From: Streptomyces sp. V4I2
Lineage (GTDB): Bacteria; Actinomycetota; Actinomycetes; Streptomycetales; Streptomycetaceae
Assembly: GCF_030817655.1 (NCBI RefSeq)
Contig: NZ_JAUSZM010000003.1
Location: 3,782,001 to 3,846,000 of the forward strand
Reading direction: 5' to 3'
DNA: 64,000 nucleotides
Of the stretch, positions 33,418 through 40,906 are shown piece after piece (the stretch's first letter is position 1; each line of letters opens with the position of its first letter). The notes under the pieces were generated by a model. The model was not told the DNA's origin and searched no databases. It saw only the letters and a list, made by a program, of their open reading frames with translations. A program made the position numbers and the translations under genes.

Positions 33418-34077
33418 ATGTCATCGATTCGAGTCCTGCTCGTGGACAGCGAGCGCCTAGTGGCCGAAGGGTTCCGGAAGTTACTGGAGGGCTTCTCCGA
33501 GTTCTCCGTGGTCTCCGTCGCCCGCGACGGGATGTCGGCCTTGCAGGAGGTACGCCGGGAGCGGCCGCATGTCGTCGTCATGGGCCTGTGTCCCGCCGGG
33601 TCCGACGGGGCGCAGGTCGCCCGGGCGATCCGCCGGGACTTCCAGCACGTACGGATCGTCGTCCTCGCCACCAACCAGCAACCGGTCTACATGCGCGCGG
33701 CGTTCGCCGCCGGCGCCAACGCCTACCTCTCCCGGAACATCGGCGCGGACGAACTGCGCGACACGCTGCTCACCGTGCACCGCGAGGGCGCCGCGCTGTC
33801 CACCGTCGCGGCCGGTCAGGTCCTGGAGCTGCTGTCCGGGCGTCCGGCGGACGGCGGTTCACCGCTGTCCCAGCTCACCGAGCGCGAGCGGCAGATCCTG
33901 TTCCTGGTGGCCGACGAGCAGGCGACACACCGCATAGCCAAGCGTCTGGGCATCAGCCCGAAGACGGTCCGCAACTACCTCAGCCGTATCTACGCCAAGC
34001 TCGGCACCCAGAACCGCGTGCAGACAGCGCTGTACGCCAAGCGCTCCCTGGATCCGCAACCGGTCGCCGAGCCCTGA
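33418..34077 (+). CDS. LuxR-type regulator with degenerate receiver domain (cluster regulator)
   Basis: 219 aa. The receiver-like domain (1-120) lacks the usual chemistry: the acidic pair is DS (10-11), the phospho-Asp position is Gly56 (VVVMGL), and the conserved Lys is Arg106 (AYLSRNI). The DNA-binding domain is normal (LTERERQILFLVADEQ, GISPKTVRNYLSRIYAKLG). It is therefore probably phosphorylation-independent, like several antibiotic-cluster activators. Codon 22 is TTA (33481-33483), suggesting bldA control. It lies at the edge of the polyketide island, upstream of the MFS and monooxygenase genes. Confidence 0.88.
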   Translation: MSSIRVLLVDSERLVAEGFRKLLEGFSEFSVVSVARDGMSALQEVRRERPHVVVMGLCPAGSDGAQVARAIRRDFQHVRIVVLATNQQPVYMRAAFAAGANAYLSRNIGADELRDTLLTVHREGAALSTVAAGQVLELLSGRPADGGSPLSQLTERERQILFLVADEQATHRIAKRLGISPKTVRNYLSRIYAKLGTQNRVQTALYAKRSLDPQPVAEP

Positions 34078-34124
34078 CCCACCTGTCCGACCTGCCGTTT
34101 CGGTGCACCTGGCCCCCTCCTGGG

Positions 34125-34155
34125 CAAATACGATACGCTCCTCGTAGCGTATTTG
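34125..34155. promoter_or_regulatory. 13-bp inverted repeat operator before the MFS gene
   Basis: CAAATACGATACG (34125-34137) and CGTAGCGTATTTG (34143-34155) are reverse complements except for one base, with a CTCCT spacer. It lies 35 nt upstream of the MFS start, ideal for a TetR-type repressor such as the one at 36988-37581. Confidence 0.7.
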
Positions 34156-34189
34156 AATGGTTCGCATATGAACGACCGGAGGAGGGGGC

Positions 34190-35737
34190 ATGGCGCCCAA
34201 CCGGTGGTGGACGCTGACCGTGGTGTCCGTGGGCAGCTTCATGCTGCTGCTCGACGTCACGATCGTGAACATCGCACTGCCCGACATCGAGGAGGCCCTG
34301 GACGCCACACTCACGGACCTGCAATGGGTGGTCGCGGCCTACGCCGTGGCGCTGTCCGCCGCCCTGCTCACCGCCGGCTCCCTCGCCGACCGGTTCGGCC
34401 GACGGGCCGTCTTCTCCTGGGGCATGGGGATCTTCACGCTCGCCTCCCTGCTCTGCGGGATCGCACAGGACCCGCTCACGCTCATCGCGGCCAGGGTGCT
34501 GCAAGGAGTGGGCGGCGCCGCCCTGCTGGCGACCTCGCTGGCGCTGCTCGCCGCGGCGTACCCCGACCACCGCGACCGGCATGTGGCCCTCGCGGTCTGG
34601 GGTGCCGTCAGCGGCGCCGCACTCGCGGTCGGGCCGCTCGCGGGCGGTGTCCTGGTCGAGGCCACCGGCTGGCGGTGGATCTTCCTGGTCAACCTGCCCG
34701 TGGGCGTCCTCGCCCTGCTCGCCACCGCACTGCGCGTCGCCGAGTCCCGGGCCGAGAGCGCCGGGCGGATCGACTGGCCCGGCTTCCTCACCTTCGGCAC
34801 CGCGCTCGGCGCCCTGTCGTTCGCCCTGCTGCGCGCCAACGAGGAGGGCTGGAGCAGCACCCAGGTGGTGAGCGGCTTCGTCCTGTCCGCCGTGTCGCTG
34901 GCCGCGTTCGTCCTGGTCGAGCGCGCCCGGCGCGACCCCATGCTCCCCGGCGCCCTGTTCCGGAAGCTCACCACCACGGGTGCCGCCGTCGGCGTACTGG
35001 CGATGAGCTCCACGGCGTTCGCGCTGTTGCTCTATCTGACGCTGTATCTGCAGACGGTCCTCGGTCACGAACCGCTGGCGGCCGGGCTACGACTGCTGCC
35101 GCTGACCCTCTCCATCTTCGCGGCCTCGGCGATCGCGGCCCGGCTGGGCACGGTGCTGCCGGCCCGCTGGCTGGTCTCCGCGGGGCTCGCCTGCATCGGT
35201 GCCGGCCTGCTGCTCATGGGCGGGCTCGACGCGTCCGACGACTGGACCGCCCTCCTCGCCGGGCAGTTGGTCACCGGCCTCGGCGTCGGCCTGGTCAACC
35301 CGAACGTGGTCGCCGCCGCGATGGGCGCGGTGGAACCGGCCCGGGTCGGGGTCGCCTCCGGGCTGAGCAACACCTGCCGGTCGCTGGGGATCGCCGTCGG
35401 CATCGCCTCCCTGGGCGCGGTCTTCGCCGACCGGGTGCGCGACGCGGTGCACGAGGCGCTCGCGGGCACCCCGCTCCAGGAACGGGCGGGCGAGCTGGGC
35501 CATGCCGTCTCCTCCGGGCAGATCGGTCCCGCCCTCGCGGAACTCCCGCCGCAGCAGCGGGGGATCTTCACCGACGCGGCGCACTCCGCGTTCGTCGACG
35601 GACTGAACTCGATCCTGACCGTGGCGGCGGTGGTGGCCTTCGTGGGCGCGCTCGCCGTGATCCCGCTCATTCGCAGCCGCGACCTCGCCACGACCGCGCC
35701 CGACGGCGAGCCCCTGCCGATCGCGGCCGGACACTGA
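34190..35737 (+). CDS. MFS exporter, DHA2 family (cluster export/self-resistance)
   Basis: 515 aa with 14 predicted TM segments. N-terminal SVGSFMLLLDVTIVNIALP is the DHA2 signature, GSLADRFGRRAVF is motif A, and LAVGPLAGGVLV is the antiporter motif C. ATG follows GGAGGAGGGGG. It likely exports the polyketide product. A palindromic operator precedes it, and the FAD monooxygenase follows 40 nt later. Confidence 0.92.
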   Translation: MAPNRWWTLTVVSVGSFMLLLDVTIVNIALPDIEEALDATLTDLQWVVAAYAVALSAALLTAGSLADRFGRRAVFSWGMGIFTLASLLCGIAQDPLTLIAARVLQGVGGAALLATSLALLAAAYPDHRDRHVALAVWGAVSGAALAVGPLAGGVLVEATGWRWIFLVNLPVGVLALLATALRVAESRAESAGRIDWPGFLTFGTALGALSFALLRANEEGWSSTQVVSGFVLSAVSLAAFVLVERARRDPMLPGALFRKLTTTGAAVGVLAMSSTAFALLLYLTLYLQTVLGHEPLAAGLRLLPLTLSIFAASAIAARLGTVLPARWLVSAGLACIGAGLLLMGGLDASDDWTALLAGQLVTGLGVGLVNPNVVAAAMGAVEPARVGVASGLSNTCRSLGIAVGIASLGAVFADRVRDAVHEALAGTPLQERAGELGHAVSSGQIGPALAELPPQQRGIFTDAAHSAFVDGLNSILTVAAVVAFVGALAVIPLIRSRDLATTAPDGEPLPIAAGH

Positions 35738-35777
35738 CCGGCCCGCACCCGATCCGCACCCACCCCAGGAGCGATCC

Positions 35778-36977
35778 ATGAAGACCGAGACCGCCCAGTG
35801 CTGTGTCGTCGGCGGCGGCCCCGCCGGCATGATGGCCGGACTGCTGCTCGCCCGGCAGGGCGTGCGGGTGACCGTCCTCGAGAAACACGGCGACTTCCTG
35901 CGGGACTTCCGCGGTGACACCGTCCACCCCTCGACCCTCCAGGTCATCGACGAACTCGGGCTGCTGGACGAGTTCCTGCGGATCCCGCACACCAAGGTCA
36001 CCGACATCACCGTGCGGACCCCCGCCGGACCCACCACGTTCGCCGACTTCTCCAAGATCCGCGGCCGCTTCCCGTACATCGCCTTCATGCCGCAGTGGGA
36101 CGTCCTCGACTTCCTGGCCCGCAAGGCCGGCGAACTGCCCGGCTTCACCCTGATGCAGAAGGCCGAGGCGACCACCGTGATCCGGGAGGGCGACCAGGTA
36201 CGCGGGGTGCGCGCGGACACCCCGGAGGGCCCGCTGGAGATCCGAGCCGACCTCGTGATCGCCGCCGACGGCCGCCATTCGGCCATGCGCAAGGCCGCCG
36301 GGCTCACCGTGTCGGCCAGTGCGGCCCCCATGGACGTGCTGTGGTTCCGGCTCGCCCGCGAACCCGGCGAGACCATGAGCTTCCTGCACACCGGGGCGGG
36401 CTTCGTGCTGATCACCATCGACCGCGGCGCCTACTGGCAGGTCGCGTACGTCATTCCGCAGGGCCAGTACGACGCCGTACGCGCGGAGGGCCTGGGCCGC
36501 CTCCGGACCGACGTCTCCTCCGTGCACCCGCCCTTCGCCGAGCGCGTCGAACGGGAGATCCACGACTGGGACGACGTGAAGCTGCTCGGCGTCCGGGTCG
36601 ACCGGCTGCGCACCTGGCACCGGCCCGGCCTGCTGTGCGTCGGAGACGCCGCGCACGCCATGTCACCGGCCGGCGGGGTCGGCATCAACCTCGCCGTGCA
36701 GGACGCGGTGGCCGCCGCCCGGATGCTCGGACCGGTGCTGCGCACGGGACGTACGCCGACACCGCACGAGCTGCGCCGGGTGCAGCGGCGGCGTGAACTT
36801 CCGGTGTGGGCCGTGCAGTTGGCGCAGGTGCACATGCTGGCGGACCTGTATCCGAAGGACCGGCGGTCGGTGGTGGAGCGGCCGTTCGCGGCGCGGCTGG
36901 TGCGGCGCTTCCCGTTCCTGAACCGGTGGACGGCACAGTTCATCGGGGTGGGGCTGCGGCCGGAGCACGTGTCCTGA
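35778..36977 (+). CDS. FAD-dependent aromatic monooxygenase (PHBH family)
   Basis: 399 aa. The FAD-binding Rossmann motif is VVGGGPAGMMAGLLLAR (residues ~10-26), the DG motif is VIAADGRHSAMRK, and the GD motif is GLLCVGDAAHAMSPAGGVGI. It lacks the C-terminal thioredoxin-like domain of larger polyketide hydroxylases. It probably hydroxylates the polyketide core using NAD(P)H and O2. It is likely co-transcribed with the MFS gene and converges on the TetR gene 10 nt away. Confidence 0.9.
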   Translation: MKTETAQCCVVGGGPAGMMAGLLLARQGVRVTVLEKHGDFLRDFRGDTVHPSTLQVIDELGLLDEFLRIPHTKVTDITVRTPAGPTTFADFSKIRGRFPYIAFMPQWDVLDFLARKAGELPGFTLMQKAEATTVIREGDQVRGVRADTPEGPLEIRADLVIAADGRHSAMRKAAGLTVSASAAPMDVLWFRLAREPGETMSFLHTGAGFVLITIDRGAYWQVAYVIPQGQYDAVRAEGLGRLRTDVSSVHPPFAERVEREIHDWDDVKLLGVRVDRLRTWHRPGLLCVGDAAHAMSPAGGVGINLAVQDAVAAARMLGPVLRTGRTPTPHELRRVQRRRELPVWAVQLAQVHMLADLYPKDRRSVVERPFAARLVRRFPFLNRWTAQFIGVGLRPEHVS

Positions 36978-36987
36978 CTCCGAGGTC

Positions 36988-37581
36988 TCAGGCGGCCCGG
37001 ATCGCCGGCCAGATCGTGTCGACCACCGACTCCGCCCAGTCGGCGGGCGGCGGCGCGCCCCGTACGGCGAACCGGGCGATGAAGGAGCCGGCCAGCATGC
37101 TGACGACCGTCTCGTAGTCGGCGTCCGCCCTCAGCTCGCCGGCCTCCACGCCGGACTCAAGGGTCCTGAAGATGACCTCCAGGCGGGGCCCGAGGATGGT
37201 CTCGCGGAAGACCTGGGTGAACTCCGGGTCCTCGTCGCCGTGCAGCAGGGCGACCAGGGCCCGGAGCCCGACGACCTCTTCGAGACCGTATCGGAATTGC
37301 TTGAGCAAATAGATGAGCCGCTCACGCACCGGAAGTCCGGGGGACGGTTCCGGGATGTCCTCGACGAAAGCGAGCGAGGACCGAAGAAGTTCATAACGGT
37401 TCTTGTACCGGCGGTAGATGGTCGTCTTCGCCGAGCCCGAATACTGGGCCACCGCCTCCACCGTGACACCCTGCGGGCCGCGTTCCCGCAGCAGGGCGAG
37501 AGCGGCCAGATTGATTCCTCTGGACACTTCCGCACTGCGGGGGCGGCCCGGAGTGGACCGGGCGATATCTTCTTCAACCAT
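36988..37581 (-). CDS. TetR-family regulator of the polyketide island
   Basis: 197 aa. The helix-turn-helix is VAQYSGSAKTTIYRRYKNRYEL after an Arg-rich N-terminus (TPGRPRSAEVSRGI). The C-terminal domain is of the TetR_C_11 look (GLRALVALLHGDEDPEF, VSMLAGSFIARFAVRG). A TATACT -10-like box lies just upstream (37587-37592), so it may have its own promoter; it may also be read from the upstream biosynthetic genes. The operator at 34125-34155 is a plausible target. Confidence 0.88.
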   Translation of the reverse strand: MVEEDIARSTPGRPRSAEVSRGINLAALALLRERGPQGVTVEAVAQYSGSAKTTIYRRYKNRYELLRSSLAFVEDIPEPSPGLPVRERLIYLLKQFRYGLEEVVGLRALVALLHGDEDPEFTQVFRETILGPRLEVIFRTLESGVEAGELRADADYETVVSMLAGSFIARFAVRGAPPPADWAESVVDTIWPAIRAA

Positions 37582-37633
37582 TGCGCCCAGTATAGGGACG
37601 ACTCCGGGGCTGCTCGAGGCCGCTCGGAGACGG

Positions 37634-38968
37634 TTATACGGCGGAACGGGACCCGGGGTACACGCGGTTCCAGCTCACCGGCACCCCCGCCGTGTGCAGC
37701 CGCCCCAGCGCCATGAGCATGGGAGCCGTGCCGTCGGTGCTCCGGCCGATCGAGGCCAGCCACATGCGTGACTCGCCGGGCAGGCAGCGCGCCCCGAGGC
37801 CGACCAGCGCCCGGCCCGGGCCGACCTCCACGTGGGCGCGTACGCCGAGTTCATCGAGGGCGCGGACCGCGTCCAGGAACCGCACCGGGCCGCGCAGATG
37901 CCGGCACCAGTGCTCGGGGGCGAGCGCGCCGGTGACCCCGGTGCCGGTGACCGTGGAGACGAAGGGGATGCGGGGCGGCCACGTGGGGATCGTGGCGGCC
38001 ACGGCGCGCAGTTCGGCGAGCGCGGGTTCCTGCAGCGGTGAGTGCAGGCCCGACGACACCGGCAGGCTGCTGGTCCGGATGCCGGAGGCCGTGAGCCGGT
38101 CCACGATCCGGGCCAGCGCCGTGGCCCGGCCCGACAGGGACACCTCGCCCGGGGAGATGACCGCCGCGAGGCCCACCGACGGCTCGGTCTCCGCGAGGAG
38201 TCGGAGCGCGGCCTCCTCCCCCAGGGCGACGACCGCCATCGCGCCGTCGGTGACCCGCTCGGCCAGCGTGACCTGCGTACCGAGCAGCCGCACCGCGTCC
38301 TCCGGGGCGAGGATCCCCGCCCAGCAGGCGGCGGCGTACTCGCCCGAGCTGAAGCCGAGCACCGCCGCGGGTTCGATGCCCCAGCTGCGCCACAGCTCGG
38401 CGAGGGCGATGTCGACGCAGAACGTGCCGAGGGCCGCGTGGGCGAGCCGGTACACCACGGACGGCCCGGCGCCCGGGTCGAGCAGCTCCTGGAGGGGGAC
38501 GGCGACGAAGGGCCGGGCGGCCTCCGCGCACCGGTCGAAGGCGTCTCTGAACACCGGTTCCGTGCGGTGGAGGCCCTGGGCCATGCCGGCGTACTGCGCT
38601 CCCTGGCCGCTGAAGAGGAAGGCGACGGGCGGCCGACGGGCCGGGGCGGCGTGGCCCGCGAAGACCTCCCGGACCGGCTCGCCCGCCAGGTGGGCACCGA
38701 TCCGGTCGGCCAACTCGCCCGCCGTACGGCCCACCACGCCGAGCCGGTGGCCGGAATGCGGCCCTCCGGCGGCCCTGGAGCACAGCGGGGCGGGGGAGGC
38801 GTCGCCGAGCGTGGCGAGGTGGGCGGCGGTGTCGCGGGCGGTGGCGGTCAGGGCGTCCGGGGTGGCTGCGGAGAGGGTGAGCAGGTGGGTGGTGCGGGGG
38901 GCGTTAGGGACGGAGGGGTCGGGGACGGCGGGGTCGGAGGGGTCGGGGACGGAGGGGTCGTAAGCCAT
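37634..38968 (-). CDS. Free-standing acyltransferase, type I PKS AT-like, non-canonical active site
   Basis: 444 aa. The AT fold is clear: VAFLFSGQGAQYAGMAQGLH, nucleophile elbow VLGFSSGEYAAACWAG (Ser207), and His309 in SSGLHSPLQEP. The usual GHSxG is GFSSG. The Arg that grips the malonyl carboxylate aligns with Gln232 (LLGTQVTLAE), so it may move non-carboxylated acyl groups or hydrolyse acyl-ACP instead of malonyl. The N-terminus has VPDPS-type 15-bp repeats. It is the last biosynthetic gene of the operon, 12 nt after the cyclase-family gene. Confidence 0.87.
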   Translation of the reverse strand: MAYDPSVPDPSDPAVPDPSVPNAPRTTHLLTLSAATPDALTATARDTAAHLATLGDASPAPLCSRAAGGPHSGHRLGVVGRTAGELADRIGAHLAGEPVREVFAGHAAPARRPPVAFLFSGQGAQYAGMAQGLHRTEPVFRDAFDRCAEAARPFVAVPLQELLDPGAGPSVVYRLAHAALGTFCVDIALAELWRSWGIEPAAVLGFSSGEYAAACWAGILAPEDAVRLLGTQVTLAERVTDGAMAVVALGEEAALRLLAETEPSVGLAAVISPGEVSLSGRATALARIVDRLTASGIRTSSLPVSSGLHSPLQEPALAELRAVAATIPTWPPRIPFVSTVTGTGVTGALAPEHWCRHLRGPVRFLDAVRALDELGVRAHVEVGPGRALVGLGARCLPGESRMWLASIGRSTDGTAPMLMALGRLHTAGVPVSWNRVYPGSRSAV

Positions 38969-38980
38969 GGTGGGGGCCCT

Positions 38981-39805
38981 TCACCTGGGGGCGGGGTCTG
39001 TGGGCCCCGTGCGCGCCACCGCCCGGCACCAGGCCGCGCCCGCGTCGGCGAGGGCGATCGGGAACGCCATGAACGTGAACGGGCCGTCGGGGAGGGTCCG
39101 CAGCCTGGCCAGGCCCTCGATCTGGATGAACTCCCGTCGCCTGCCGTGCAGATGGGTGGGCCAGAGCGCACCGGAGTCGCCCGTGGCGAAGAAGTCCTCG
39201 ACCATCCGGCGGGCCGGCCCGTCGAAGCTCCAGCAGTCCGTGCCGAGTACCTTGACGCCGAGGTCCAGGAGGAGGTCGACGGCCTCGGGAGTGATCGCCG
39301 TGGACTCGGTGTAGTACGCCGGGGTGCCGAGCCGCAGATCGGCGTCGGTGCGGAACAGCGCCACCCAGCCGGGTCCGACCTCCCGACCGGCCGTGCGCAG
39401 CGCCTCCTTGACGTCGGCCGCCGTCACCCGGCCGCCGCAGCCGCGCACGTCGAGGACGACGCCGTGGCCGTGGAACCACTCCAGGGGCAGGTCCATGACC
39501 TTCTTCGCGGGGCGTCCCTCGCACTCCGGGCCGTAGTGGAAGGGCGCGTCGACGTGGGTGCCCTGGTGGACGGACATCCGGTAGAACTCGTTCGACATGA
39601 AGCAGCCGTCGGGCAGGTCCTGTTCGCGCAGGCGGCGGCTGCCGGTGAGCCAGCGCAGGTGGTTGACGAAACGGTCCCGGCGGCTGTCACCGGGCAACGC
39701 CCTGATCCTGCGGGAGAGGTGGCGGATCCCGTCCCGGTGGAGCCACTGCTCGAACTCGACGCCGGGGGCGCGGCGGCTGACGGGGATGCTCAGATCGACG
39801 AACAC
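38981..39805 (-). CDS. Cyclase-family protein (PF04199, metal-dependent)
   Basis: 274 aa. The signature HQGTHVDAPFHYGPE (HxGTHxDxPxH) marks the cyclase/kynurenine-formamidase superfamily, which uses metal-activated water. GHGVVLDVRG and VLGTDCWSFDGP are further landmarks. In an aromatic polyketide operon it is likely a ring cyclase or lactone hydrolase. The GTG start at 39805 follows a GGAG that overlaps the stop of the preceding gene. Confidence 0.88.
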   Translation of the reverse strand: MFVDLSIPVSRRAPGVEFEQWLHRDGIRHLSRRIRALPGDSRRDRFVNHLRWLTGSRRLREQDLPDGCFMSNEFYRMSVHQGTHVDAPFHYGPECEGRPAKKVMDLPLEWFHGHGVVLDVRGCGGRVTAADVKEALRTAGREVGPGWVALFRTDADLRLGTPAYYTESTAITPEAVDLLLDLGVKVLGTDCWSFDGPARRMVEDFFATGDSGALWPTHLHGRRREFIQIEGLARLRTLPDGPFTFMAFPIALADAGAAWCRAVARTGPTDPAPR

Positions 39806-39808
39806 GGG

Positions 39809-40906
39809 CTACTCCTTGGTCGGTCCCGGCTGCTGCTCTCCGGTCGGTCCCGGCTGCTGGTCCCCGGTCGGTCCCGGCTGCTGCTCTCCGGTCGGTCCCG
39901 GCTGCTGGTCCCCGGTCGGTCGCGACTGCTGCTCTCCGGTCGGTCCCGGCTGCTGGTCCCCGGTCGGTCGCGACTGCTGCTCTCCGGTCGGTCCCGGCTG
40001 CTGGTCCCCGGTCGGTCGCGACTGCTGCTCTTCGCGCGCGTTCCGCCGGCGGCGGACGGCCCGGCGCCCCGTGCCCGCCCTGGTGCCGGGTATCCACGCG
40101 GGCACGGCGCGCCGGTAGGCGGCGTACTCGGCACCGAAGGTCTCGGACAGTCCCGGCTCCTCGATCCGGCGGGCGGTCGTCCAGGAGACGGCCAGTACGA
40201 ACGCGGCCCACAGGGCGATGACCGGCGCGGACCACAGCAGGGTCTCGGCGGCCAGGACGAGGGTCATCCCGGCGGCCATGGGGTTCCTGATCACGCCGTA
40301 CCAGCCGGAGCGCACGAGGTGTTCGGGCGGCCGGTCGCCGAGGGGCGTGGGCTGGCGCAGATAGACGCGGTCCACGGCGTCCACGGTCATCCAGGCGCCC
40401 AGCAGGACGAGGAGGACCCCGATCGGCAGCGACAGCGCGCGGAACAGGGGCAGTTGCGGGCCGGGCAGCCACAACCCCAGCACCGTGGGCACGATCCCGG
40501 CGACGGTCACCGGGATCAGGAGCGGACCGGGGCGTATACGGCGACGGCGGTTCACGGGCTCGTCGCCGTGTACGCGGTTCACAGGCTCCTCCCCGCGCCC
40601 TCGGCTCACGGAATCCTCACTGTGGCCCTTGTACACGGGGCCGGCCGCGCGCACTGGGCTCGCGGGGCCTTGCCCGCGTACCGGGTTCACGGAGCCCTCC
40701 GCGTGCACTGGGTTCACAGCCCCATACCCGCGCCCCTGATTCACGGCCTCCTCCCCGCGGCCCCTGTTCACAGGCCCCTCCACGTGCACTGGGTTCACAG
40801 GCCCATACCCGCGCCCCTGATTCACGGCTTCCTCCCCGCGGCCCCTGTTCACACGCCCCTCCGCACGCACCGGGCTCACAGGCACATGTCCGCGCCGGCG
40901 CTTCAC
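39809..40906 (-). CDS. Isoprenylcysteine-methyltransferase-like membrane protein with repeats at both ends
   Basis: 365 aa if started at the GTG at 40906, which overlaps the kinase stop (GTGA). Residues ~1-117 are 9-residue repeats of type V-N-x-G/V-x-x-x-E-x, the core (~120-285) has four TMs and the ICMT/PEMT region RSGWYGVIRNPMAAGM, FGAEYAAYRRAVPAWIP, and the C-terminus carries nine EQQxxPTG repeats. Because several N-terminal repeats each contain a Shine-Dalgarno plus in-frame GTG, the real start is uncertain and could be much closer to the core. It may methylate a carboxylate or thiol, inferred. Confidence 0.75.
   Translation of the reverse strand: MKRRRGHVPVSPVRAEGRVNRGRGEEAVNQGRGYGPVNPVHVEGPVNRGRGEEAVNQGRGYGAVNPVHAEGSVNPVRGQGPASPVRAAGPVYKGHSEDSVSRGRGEEPVNRVHGDEPVNRRRRIRPGPLLIPVTVAGIVPTVLGLWLPGPQLPLFRALSLPIGVLLVLLGAWMTVDAVDRVYLRQPTPLGDRPPEHLVRSGWYGVIRNPMAAGMTLVLAAETLLWSAPVIALWAAFVLAVSWTTARRIEEPGLSETFGAEYAAYRRAVPAWIPGTRAGTGRRAVRRRRNAREEQQSRPTGDQQPGPTGEQQSRPTGDQQPGPTGEQQSRPTGDQQPGPTGEQQPGPTGDQQPGPTGEQQPGPTKE
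39815..40030. repeat. Nine 24-bp tandem repeats (C-terminal EQQ/DQQ-x-x-PTG)
   Basis: Two alternating versions of an 8-codon unit, EQQSRPTG/EQQPGPTG and DQQPGPTG, nine copies in frame. The near-identity at DNA level points to recent slippage or recombination. It is part of the methyltransferase-like gene, not a CRISPR array. Confidence 0.9.
40552..40906. repeat. About thirteen 27-bp repeats, many with ribosome binding site plus GTG
   Basis: Nine-codon units beginning GTGAAC/GTGAAT; for example VNRGRGEEA and VNQGRGYG are each present twice at nearly identical DNA sequence. In at least six junctions a GAGG or GGAGG lies 4-8 nt before the next in-frame GTG. Confidence 0.85.

Noticed and set aside
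33248..33460. 70-codon plus-strand frame before luxR
   Set aside because: It overlaps the luxR start out of frame and lacks codon bias; the region is better read as regulatory.
39815..40906. CRISPR-like direct repeats
   Set aside because: The units are contiguous, in frame and without spacers of constant length; they encode peptide repeats in a methyltransferase-like gene.
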